Below, in pieces: positions 8,382-13,931 of a stretch of 15,425 bases of DNA (positions are counted from its first letter, which is position 1; each line of letters begins with the position of its first letter). Source of the stretch: Dehalococcoidia bacterium. GTDB lineage: Bacteria; Chloroflexota; Dehalococcoidia; SZUA-161. Below the pieces are notes generated by a model. That model saw only the letters and a list, made by a program, of their open reading frames with translations. It did no database searches and had not been told where the DNA came from. Made by a program: the position numbers and the translations under genes. The stretch covers positions 1 through 15,425 of the forward strand of contig JAUXAX010000051.1 of NCBI GenBank assembly GCA_030619685.1, given 5' to 3'.

Positions 8382-9179
8382 ATGGAAGCTTTGGGGGCAA
8401 TTGCCACAAGCCCATTGCCAAACATTCTTGGCATATTCGGTGGTATCTTCCTGCTCCTCGCACTCGCTGGCGGCGTGCGTGGCAAGGTCATCATTGACAT
8501 TCCTCCAGATAGGCAAAAAGGCTTTGGGATAACTGGGACGGCTTTGTTGCTATTAGCAGCCTTTTTGTACCTATTGCCACTGTTGGTAACTCCAAAGCCA
8601 CCGACCCCCACCCCGGCGTCCATTGCGGAAGCAATACCTACGACGACGCCAACTTATACACTTGCACCAGCGGTGCCTATATCAACATCAACTTGCACGG
8701 CGACAGCCACGCGTACACCGACTAAGACCCCCACTACCACGCCCGTGCCACCTACCGATACGCCCCCACCACCGCCGGCGACTCCCACACCTGCGCCCAC
8801 TGCAACAATGGGCCCCTCATTCGGGGAGATGAGTTTTTGTCTGAAAGACGAGTTTAATGAAGCAGCCCGGCGTTGTGAAACCTCACGGACAACGTTCACT
8901 GGACAAGTAGAAAGTGTCTACGTGAGTTGGATATATAGTAACGTGTATGTGGGAATGGAATTCGGCCGAAAGTGGTATCGGAATGATCAACTGATATCTC
9001 TTCCCGACGCTGCGAACGACGTTTGGGATGGTATTAATTGGGAAACGGATGGGGTTTCAGAATATACTTGGCTCGAAGCGGTGGTTTTTGGGCAGAGATA
9101 CTTTCCGTCTGGCTCCTACATTGTAGAGTTGTACATTGGTGATAGGTTCGAACAAAGGAGTGGTTTCATCGTTAGGTAA
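8382..9179 (+). CDS. Two-TM protein with Pro/Thr-rich stalk and exported C-terminal domain
   Basis: A 265-aa envelope protein of unknown function. The ATG has an ideal AAGGAGG seven bases upstream (8368-8374). Two hydrophobic segments are visible at about residues 12-31 and 48-69, separated by a charged loop (DIPPDRQKG). Residues 71-145 are dominated by Pro and Thr (repeated TP/PT units), a typical surface stalk in Chloroflexota. The last 120 residues form a compact, aromatic-rich, probably beta-rich domain with two cysteines (about 153 and 164) that could form a disulfide. The likely topology puts both ends outside and the basic loop inside. The stalk DNA (8600-8815) is C-rich and low in complexity, so reads may misassemble there. 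The gene lies 85 bases after the third RX4H gene on the same strand. Whether it belongs to the defence island is unknown. Confidence 0.75.
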   Translation: MEALGAIATSPLPNILGIFGGIFLLLALAGGVRGKVIIDIPPDRQKGFGITGTALLLLAAFLYLLPLLVTPKPPTPTPASIAEAIPTTTPTYTLAPAVPISTSTCTATATRTPTKTPTTTPVPPTDTPPPPPATPTPAPTATMGPSFGEMSFCLKDEFNEAARRCETSRTTFTGQVESVYVSWIYSNVYVGMEFGRKWYRNDQLISLPDAANDVWDGINWETDGVSEYTWLEAVVFGQRYFPSGSYIVELYIGDRFEQRSGFIVR

Positions 9180-9283
9180 TGTCACTCTTTGCTGGCCTGG
9201 GCGGGCTTGTTGTCATTGTCAATTCTGTTACCCACCGCCATGCACAAGGCTGGCAAGTTTGAGCTCTTGAACCTTGCGGGTGG

Positions 9284-9457
9284 CTTTCCAGCGAAGCGCA
9301 CGCTGCTTGTCACGGCCGTCTCCCGCTGTCGAAAGACAAGCCACCCCAAGAAGCCGGCCATCAAACTGCCTACAATGGAACTGACGAAGTTGACCAGATC
9401 GTTGCTCAGCCAGCGCCAGCCGCGCAGGTGACGGGTTGGCTGGCCACAGCGATGCAC
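9284..9457 (-). pseudogene. Truncated duplicate of the DUF92 gene 3' end
   Basis: These 174 bases align without gaps to 10423-10596, with 21 mismatches by my count (88% identity). Read on the minus strand, they encode the last roughly 40 residues of the DUF92 protein (VHRCGQP onward, through SLMAG). The copy lacks the rest of the gene, and the position matching the real stop codon is not a stop here. The frame instead runs on to about 9182 as unrelated sequence. It is a dead fragment left by a duplication. The 415-base stretch 9180-9595 otherwise holds only this fragment, a terminator-like repeat and the brnT promoter. Confidence 0.85.
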
Positions 9458-9497
9458 CTTCAGCAGCAGGCCCCAACCCGAGGGTTACTCTGACGCC

Positions 9498-9552
9498 CGA
9501 AAAGCCACGACAGGCACGAAATGCTTTCGTGGCCCTTGTTTTTGGGTACAGC
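9498..9552 (+). repeat. 55-bp hairpin repeat, copy 1 (terminator-like)
   Basis: This copy matches 10109-10163 at 48 of 55 positions without gaps. It contains CACGAAA/TTTCGTG (9515-9521 and 9525-9531) with a 3-base loop, then TTGTTTTT. That makes it a plausible intrinsic terminator on the plus strand, although only a dead fragment and the stalk protein gene lie upstream. It ends just before the brnT promoter. Confidence 0.7.
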
Positions 9553-9560
9553 TCTCTCGC

Positions 9561-9589
9561 TTGACATGTACACAGATTGTGCGTATACT
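9561..9589 (+). promoter_or_regulatory. Sigma-70 promoter of the brnTA remnant, apparently leaderless
   Basis: TTGACA (9561-9566), a 17-base spacer and TATACT (9584-9589) give a near-consensus promoter. The expected transcription start, about seven bases after the -10 box, falls on the A of the brnT ATG at 9596, so the mRNA would have no leader. The spacer contains an imperfect dyad, ACACA-gat-TGTG, which could be the operator of the RHH antitoxin BrnA. BrnA is known to autorepress in this family. Confidence 0.75.
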
Positions 9590-9595
9590 TAGCTC

Positions 9596-9751
9596 ATGAG
9601 TTATCAATGGGATCCAAGAAAAGCTACTTCCAACCTCGAGAAACATGGTATAGACTTTGCGGATGCCGTTGGTGTGTTCGAAGACGAGTGGGCGCTGACT
9701 ATCAAAGAACAATACAGCGCAGGCGAACAGCGTTTTGTGACGAGCTTATGA
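9596..9751 (+). pseudogene. brnT: BrnT toxin, C-terminally truncated
   Basis: The 51-codon reading frame is too short to be an obvious gene. It begins MSYQWDPRKATSNLEKHG and continues with FADAVGVFEDEWALTIKEQ and then RFVT. This matches the N-terminal half of BrnT RNase toxins (YEWDP.KA..N..KHG.F..A..VF.D). Intact BrnT has about 90-95 residues. Here the second half, which carries the conserved R-G...RIISAR.A...ER segment, is absent, and the frame stops at a TGA overlapping the brnA start (ATGA). No leftover of that half is seen in other frames, so it was deleted and not frameshifted. The product is probably inactive. Loss of the toxin with retention of the antitoxin is a common end state for toxin-antitoxin loci. 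Confidence 0.8.
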
Positions 9752-10008
9752 GCGAAAAAGAGTATGATTTTGACAATGCTGAGCGTGGGGCCGTTGTGAA
9801 GCCCCGTCCTGGCAAGACTCGCATCACTATTCGTATTGATACCGATGTTCTGAACTGGTTTCGTAACCAAGTTCATGAAGCTGGTGGCGGCAACTACCAA
9901 ACGCTAATGAATGAGGCATTGCGAGAGTATATTCGGTATCGAGATGATATGTTCGAGAGCGTTATACGAAAAGTGATTCGAGAGGAACTGCAAATGGTTG
10001 TCAGGTAG
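9748..10008 (+). CDS. brnA: BrnA-type ribbon-helix-helix antitoxin
   Basis: The protein is 86 aa from the ATG at 9748. A longer in-frame extension upstream is an artefact of reading brnT in another frame. Residues 22-40 (KTRITIRIDTDVLNWFRNQ) give the RHH strand and first helix. GGGNYQTLMNEALREYI gives the second helix, a signature of BrnA antitoxins that dimerise, bind operator DNA and neutralise BrnT. The start codon overlaps the brnT stop (ATGA), so translation is likely coupled to the truncated toxin frame. All parts of the fold are present, so the protein is probably functional as a repressor. It may act as an orphan antitoxin against a BrnT encoded elsewhere. Confidence 0.88.
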   Translation: MSEKEYDFDNAERGAVVKPRPGKTRITIRIDTDVLNWFRNQVHEAGGGNYQTLMNEALREYIRYRDDMFESVIRKVIREELQMVVR

Positions 10009-10030
10009 TTCGCTGGGACTTCGGCGAGCG

Positions 10031-10092
10031 CTTCGGCTATGCTCAGGATAGACTCAGTCGAGCCATCGAGCCGCCCTTCGTCATGCTCAGGG
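10031..10092 (+). repeat. Two short repeats (CTTCG..ATGCTCAGG)
   Basis: CTTCGGCTATGCTCAGGA at 10031-10048 recurs as CTTCGTCATGCTCAGGG at 10076-10092, with one base deleted and a few changes. Units of this sort occur as interspersed noncoding repeats in many bacterial genomes. Within 10009-10467 no complete plus-strand gene is credible. The stretch holds these units, a terminator-like repeat, two hairpins and a minus-strand gene fragment. Confidence 0.4.
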
Positions 10093-10108
10093 GGGCCCTC
10101 AGGACAAG

Positions 10109-10163
10109 CGAAAGGCCACGAAAGGCGCGAGATGCTTTCGTGGCCTTCGTTTTTCGGTACAGC
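10109..10163 (+). terminator. Intrinsic terminator after brnA; 55-bp hairpin repeat, copy 2
   Basis: AAGGCCACGAAAG (10112-10124) pairs perfectly with CTTTCGTGGCCTT (10135-10147) around a 10-base loop. GTTTTT follows. This is a strong rho-independent terminator about 100 bases after brnA. The whole 55-base unit is 87% identical to 9498-9552, so the brnTA remnant sits between two copies of one hairpin element. Confidence 0.85.
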
Positions 10164-10201
10164 GTGATCATGGGCGATAGGTGGCGGGCGTCGGGGCTGG
10201 C

Positions 10202-10233
10202 GGAAAAGAGACAGCCCACCCTTGCGGGTGGGC
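10202..10233 (-). terminator. Minus-strand intrinsic terminator hairpin
   Basis: On the minus strand, GCCCACCC-GCAA-GGGTGGGC (8-bp perfect stem, GCAA tetraloop; 10233-10214) is followed by TGTCTCTTTT. It would end transcripts coming from the gene fragment at 10275-10422. A second perfect hairpin, CCGGAGAT/ATCTCCGG with a 3-base loop, lies just upstream of it at 10240-10258. Confidence 0.65.
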
Positions 10234-10274
10234 GTCGGGCCGGAGATGCTATCTCCGGGGGAGTTGCCTATATT

Positions 10275-10422
10275 CTAGCAGATTTGTGAAACTTTGTCAA
10301 ACTCGACTGGGATACCCAAGAAGCGAGCTTGGGTTGCGCCCTCGCCCCGCTGGCGATAGGCAGCCATGTCAACGATCATGCCCTCGACGCGAGCCTTTTC
10401 GGCGGCGAAGGCCATCAGGAGA
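10275..10422 (-). pseudogene. 3' fragment of an unidentified gene
   Basis: Minus-strand frame ending in TAG at 10275-10277, reading LLMAFAAEKARVEGMIVD, then MAAYRQRGEGATQ and ARFLGIPVEF. It has the composition of a real soluble protein C-terminus, not of noise. Its upstream end coincides with the left edge of the DUF92 duplication (10423). Beyond that point the frame enters duplicated DNA and meets a stop. Terminator hairpins follow on the minus strand, as expected for a gene end. A 46-residue version from an internal ATG (10415) is possible but has a poor ribosome site. I do not recognise the family. Confidence 0.5.
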
Positions 10423-10596
10423 CTTTCCAGCGAAGCGGACACTGCTCGTCACAGCCATCCCCCGCTGTCAAGAAACAAGCCACCCCAAAAGGCCGGCCAT
10501 CAAACTGCCCACGATGGAACTAGCGAAGTTGACCAAATCGTTGTTCAGCCAGCGCCAACCACGCAGGTGCCGGGCTGGCTGGCCACAGCGATGCAC
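10423..10596 (-). repeat. Duplicated segment, intact copy (DUF92 3' end)
   Basis: This is the partner of 9284-9457. It spans the last 42 codons of the DUF92 gene plus 45 bases beyond its stop. The two copies are in the same orientation, 1139 bases apart, and bracket the brnTA remnant. Confidence 0.85.
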
Positions 10597-11295
10597 TTTG
10601 CTCTCGGTCTCCTTCTGGCATTGGGAGCAATAATAGATACCCTGCGCTGTAGCTCCTAGTAGGCTGTCAAAGGTGGAGCCGCCGAGGCCGCCGAGGATGC
10701 CGATGGGCACAAGCCAGAGATGCTGTCCATTCCATGGCCCGCTTCCCCAAATCGCTTCCACCTGACCCAGGACGAGAGCCACTAGACCGATGAGGAGACA
10801 GCCGCCAAGAGCCGCTATCGTCCCCAGAGCTGTCACCCCTCCCGAGGCGCCGGCGGGCACCCTCTGGCCGGTGGTCATGAGGCGGGGCGGGGTGGGACTC
10901 AGCACACCAAGCTCTGTGGCCCAGGTGTCGGCGTTGACGGCAGCCATGGCCCCCACAAAGGCTGCGAAGAGGATGGGGTCGGGCCGGTAAAAATAGCCTA
11001 TGGCTAGAATAGCCCCCCAGCCCCCGTTGGCCAGGGCCTGGCCCAGGTCCCGCTGGCCGGTCTTAGCCAACTTCTCAGCCAGCCCCCGTTTGTCGTCCTT
11101 CCGGTAGTGGGAGAGAAGGCTGGAAGAGATGAAGAAAGCGATCATCAGCAGGCCCCAGGTCCACCCACCCAGGCCGAAGGTGAGGGTGCCGACGATGATC
11201 GCCCCCACGACGCCGCTGGGGGAAAGCGATCGCCCCCGATAGCCCGCCCAGGCGATGATGCTGCTGAAGGCCACACTAAAGGCCAATTGCCACAC
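10468..11295 (-). CDS. DUF92 family integral membrane protein
   Basis: A 275-aa member of the DUF92 family (TIGR00297). Its plant homologue VTE6 is a phytyl-phosphate kinase. The bacterial substrate is not known, but a prenyl/phytyl phosphate is plausible. Multiple hydrophobic segments cover residues 3-60, 92-120, 153-180 and 195-220. Conserved blocks are KRGLAEKLAKTGQRDLGQ (69-86), NADTWATELGVLS (121-133) and GGSTFDSLLGA (205-215). A CSQC...HRC cluster (cysteines 223, 226 and 237) near the end may bind metal. The chosen start is the GTG at 11295, eight bases after AAGGA, giving the N-terminus MWQLAFS that suits the family. A TTG two codons earlier is less well placed. The gene is transcribed away from gyrA, and its 3' end was the source of the duplicate at 9284-9457. 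Confidence 0.88.
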   Translation of the reverse strand: MWQLAFSVAFSSIIAWAGYRGRSLSPSGVVGAIIVGTLTFGLGGWTWGLLMIAFFISSSLLSHYRKDDKRGLAEKLAKTGQRDLGQALANGGWGAILAIGYFYRPDPILFAAFVGAMAAVNADTWATELGVLSPTPPRLMTTGQRVPAGASGGVTALGTIAALGGCLLIGLVALVLGQVEAIWGSGPWNGQHLWLVPIGILGGLGGSTFDSLLGATAQGIYYCSQCQKETESKVHRCGQPARHLRGWRWLNNDLVNFASSIVGSLMAGLLGWLVS

Positions 11296-11340
11296 ATTCA
11301 AAGTCCTTGCCTCACAGGTAGTGCTGCGTAAGTCTGGTCA

Positions 11341-11369
11341 ATTATATCCCAAAACCGTTTTGTCATCAA
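11341..11369 (-). promoter_or_regulatory. Promoter of the DUF92 gene
   Basis: On the minus strand, TTGATG (11369-11364), a 17-base spacer and a perfect TATAAT (11346-11341) lie about 45 bases upstream of the GTG start. The position and direction fit the DUF92 gene. Confidence 0.65.
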
Positions 11370-11399
11370 ATTCTTCTGGTGATTTAAGCCATCTTGAGG

Positions 11400-11405
11400 T
11401 ATAAT
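11400..11405 (+). promoter_or_regulatory. -10 box of the gyrA promoter
   Basis: A perfect TATAAT 30 bases before the gyrA ATG. The hexamer 17 bases upstream (TGGTGA) is a poor -35, so an activator or an alternative contact may be needed. AGGAGG at 11425-11430 is the ribosome site of gyrA. Confidence 0.5.
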
Positions 11406-11434
11406 ATTATGCATACGCTAGATCAGGAGGAGCA

Positions 11435-13897
11435 ATGGAAATCGGCACTATTAAGCAGGTTGACATCGAAAGAGAGATGAAGGGTTCTTACCTCGATTAT
11501 GCCATGAGTGTGATCGTGGCCCGCGCTCTGCCCGATGCCCGCGATGGCCTGAAGCCAGTGCACCGCCGCATCCTCTACGCCGTGCACGATATGGCCCTCC
11601 ACCACGATAAACCCCACAAGAAGAGCGCCCGCATCGTGGGCGAGGTGTTGGGCAAGTACCACCCTCACGGGGACGCGGCTGTCTACGAGGCCATGGCCCG
11701 AATGGCCCAGGACTTCTCCATGCGCTACATGCTGGTGGATGGCCAGGGCAACTTCGGCAGCGTGGACGGCGACCCGCCAGCGGCAATGCGCTACACCGAG
11801 GCCCGCCTCTCGGCCATCGCCGAGGAGCTGCTCGCCGATATCGCAAAAGGGACCGTCGATTTCACTGACAACTTCGATGGCACCCTGCAAGAGCCAGCCA
11901 CACTGCCCGCCAAGTTGCCTAATTTGTTGCTCAATGGCACCTCGGGTATAGCTGTGGCGATGGCCACCAATATCCCCCCCCACAATCTGGACGAGCTTTG
12001 CGACGCCATCTGTTTCCTCATAGATCACTACGACGAGCTGGATGAGGTGGCCGTCGAGGACTTGATGGAATACGTCAAGGGCCCCGACTTCCCCACAGGG
12101 GCGTTGATCCTGGGCATGGATGGCATCAAGAACGCCTACGCCACAGGTAAGGGGCGGGTAGTGATGCGAGCTGTGGCCCGCATTGAGGAGATGAGTTTGG
12201 GCCGCCATCGCATCGTGGTCACGGAGCTCCCCTACCAGGTGAACAAAGCGAGTCTTGTAGAGAAAATCGCTGAGTTGGTGCGACATGGTCGCATCGTCGG
12301 CATTTCAGACCTGCGGGACGAGTCGGGTCGTCAGGGCCTGAGCATTGTTATTGAGCTAAAGCGCAGCGCTCAACCTCGCACGGTGCTGAACCAGCTCCTG
12401 AAATATACGCCGCTGCAGAGCACTTTTGGCGTCAATTTGCTGGCTCTGGTGGATGGAGAGCCCCGTCTCCTCTCCCTGAAGCGGGCGTTGTTACTCTACG
12501 TCGAGCACCGGCGAGAGGTCATCGCCCGCCGCACCCGCTATGAGTTGGATAAAGCTAGTCACCGAGCTCACATACTCGAGGGACTGCGTATCGCCCTGGC
12601 TAACCTCGATGCAGTCATTGCCACCATCCGACAGTCCAGGACAGCGGAGAACGCCCTCAACAACTTGATCAGAAAGTTAAGGTTAACCGAGATCCAGGCC
12701 CGAGCCATATTGGACATGCAGCTCCGTCGCCTGGCAGCGCTGGAGCGTCAAAAGATCGAAGATGAACATGTCGAGGTCATAAAAACCATCGCCTATCTGG
12801 AGGATCTGCTGGCCAATCCCCGCAAGATCCTCTATCTTGTTAAAGCTGACCTGATGGAGCTAAAGGAGAACTATGGCGACATCCGCCGCACCCGCATCTT
12901 GGCCGAAGCGACTGAGGAATTCGAGGAGGAGGACTTGATCATCGACGAGGATGTCCTAATCTCCATCACCCAGCTTAGCTACGTCAAGCGCACTGCAGCC
13001 AGGGTTTATCGGCGTCAGGAACGGGGAGGCCGCGGCGTCACAGGCATGACCACCCGGGAGGAGGACGCTGTGCTCTACCTCTTCGCCGCCAATACCCTGG
13101 ATAACATCCTTTTCTTCACCAGCCAGGGCCGGGTCTATCGGGCAAGAGCCTATCAGATACCCGACGCTGGCCTGCGGGGCAAGGGTACGCCTCTGGTTAG
13201 CCTCCTGCCTTTGGAGGAGGGCGAGCTGGTGACGGCGGTCCTGGCTGTCCCAGACTTCGAACAGGCCGAGACTTCGTCCAGCCTAACTGAGCTGTACCTG
13301 ACTATGGTCACCCAGCAGGGCAAGATCAAGCGCACTGCTCTGGCGGAATTTGCTTCCATCCGCCCCAGCGGGTTGATCGCCGTCAATCTGGATGAGGGCG
13401 ATGAATTGGGCTGGGTCAAGCTCACTCGCGGCGACCAGGAGGTCATCATCGTCACCGAACGAAGTCAGGCCATCCGCTTCAACGAGGAGGAGGTCCGCCC
13501 CATGGGCCGATCCGCCGGGGGCGTGATGGCCATCAAGCTGGCCAGGGGCGACCGGGTAGCCAGCATGGATGTAGTCAGGCCCCAGTCCGACCTCTTGATA
13601 GTAACGACTAAGGGGTACGGCAAGCGAACGCCCCTGAGCGAATATCCCGCTCAGGGGCGTCACGGCCGAGGTGTCGTCACCCTGAGCTCTCGCTACCTAG
13701 ATCAGACCGGGCCTATCAGCGCAGCACGGGTGGTCGCAGAGGGGGACGAGGTGACTTGCATCTCTGCCCAGGGAATGGTTCTGCGGACAGATGTGGAGAG
13801 CATCCCCAGGATGGGGCGAAGCACCCGAGGCTCCAAAGTAATGAATCTAAGGAAGGGCGACACTATAGCCTCCATCGCCCGCCTGGAGGCGCGTTAA
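11435..13897 (+). CDS. gyrA: DNA gyrase subunit A
   Basis: Subunit A of type IIA topoisomerase, 820 aa, which cuts and reseals DNA in the A2B2 gyrase that introduces negative supercoils. The start ATG follows AGGAGG by four bases. The breakage-reunion domain begins at once ([20 protein letters not shown], residues 18-37). The catalytic tyrosine is Y120 in AAMRYTE. The quinolone region reads [10 protein letters not shown], with alanine 81 and glutamate 85 at the places of E. coli S83 and D87. The C-terminal beta-pinwheel starts near residue 500. The GyrA box reads QERGGRG (528-534) against the usual QRRGG(K/R)G. This box identifies gyrase over topoisomerase IV, since ParC lacks it. Length is normal. 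gyrB is not in the window. A 13-bp perfect inverted repeat lies inside the coding region near the 3' end. Confidence 0.97.
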   Translation: MEIGTIKQVDIEREMKGSYLDYAMSVIVARALPDARDGLKPVHRRILYAVHDMALHHDKPHKKSARIVGEVLGKYHPHGDAAVYEAMARMAQDFSMRYMLVDGQGNFGSVDGDPPAAMRYTEARLSAIAEELLADIAKGTVDFTDNFDGTLQEPATLPAKLPNLLLNGTSGIAVAMATNIPPHNLDELCDAICFLIDHYDELDEVAVEDLMEYVKGPDFPTGALILGMDGIKNAYATGKGRVVMRAVARIEEMSLGRHRIVVTELPYQVNKASLVEKIAELVRHGRIVGISDLRDESGRQGLSIVIELKRSAQPRTVLNQLLKYTPLQSTFGVNLLALVDGEPRLLSLKRALLLYVEHRREVIARRTRYELDKASHRAHILEGLRIALANLDAVIATIRQSRTAENALNNLIRKLRLTEIQARAILDMQLRRLAALERQKIEDEHVEVIKTIAYLEDLLANPRKILYLVKADLMELKENYGDIRRTRILAEATEEFEEEDLIIDEDVLISITQLSYVKRTAARVYRRQERGGRGVTGMTTREEDAVLYLFAANTLDNILFFTSQGRVYRARAYQIPDAGLRGKGTPLVSLLPLEEGELVTAVLAVPDFEQAETSSSLTELYLTMVTQQGKIKRTALAEFASIRPSGLIAVNLDEGDELGWVKLTRGDQEVIIVTERSQAIRFNEEEVRPMGRSAGGVMAIKLARGDRVASMDVVRPQSDLLIVTTKGYGKRTPLSEYPAQGRHGRGVVTLSSRYLDQTGPISAARVVAEGDEVTCISAQGMVLRTDVESIPRMGRSTRGSKVMNLRKGDTIASIARLEAR
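13628..13660 (+). repeat. 13-bp perfect hairpin inside gyrA
   Basis: ACGCCCCTGAGCG (13628-13640) and CGCTCAGGGGCGT (13648-13660) pair perfectly around a 7-base loop. They encode the conserved pinwheel segment around [17 protein letters not shown]. No T-run follows. Confidence 0.85.
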
Positions 13898-13931
13898 CGA
13901 CGAATGGACCAGGCTCAAGGTAGTGGTTATT

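Noticed and set aside
8623..8832. Arg/His/Pro-rich plus-strand frame in the stalk region
   Set aside because: It is an out-of-frame reading of the low-complexity Pro/Thr stalk of the gene at 8382.
9577..9747. N-terminal extension of BrnA by 57 codons
   Set aside because: This stretch is the brnT coding sequence in another frame. The BrnA start at 9748 overlaps the brnT stop in the usual toxin-antitoxin manner.
10272..10300. Minus-strand TTGACA-17-TAGAAT, a possible promoter for a short hairpin RNA (about 10204-10266)
   Set aside because: The -35 box and spacer lie inside the 3' gene fragment and the -10 box overlaps its TAG stop. The following hairpins are better explained as that gene's terminator. 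A small RNA remains possible, but nothing else supports it.
10181..10633. 150-codon plus-strand frame with Arg/Pro-rich product
   Set aside because: It crosses terminator hairpins, the minus-strand gene fragment and the antisense of the DUF92 gene. The product looks like noise.
11423..12286. 287-codon open frame antisense to gyrA
   Set aside because: It mirrors the conserved gyrA coding sequence and has the His/Val/Gly-rich composition of an antisense frame. There is no ribosome site.
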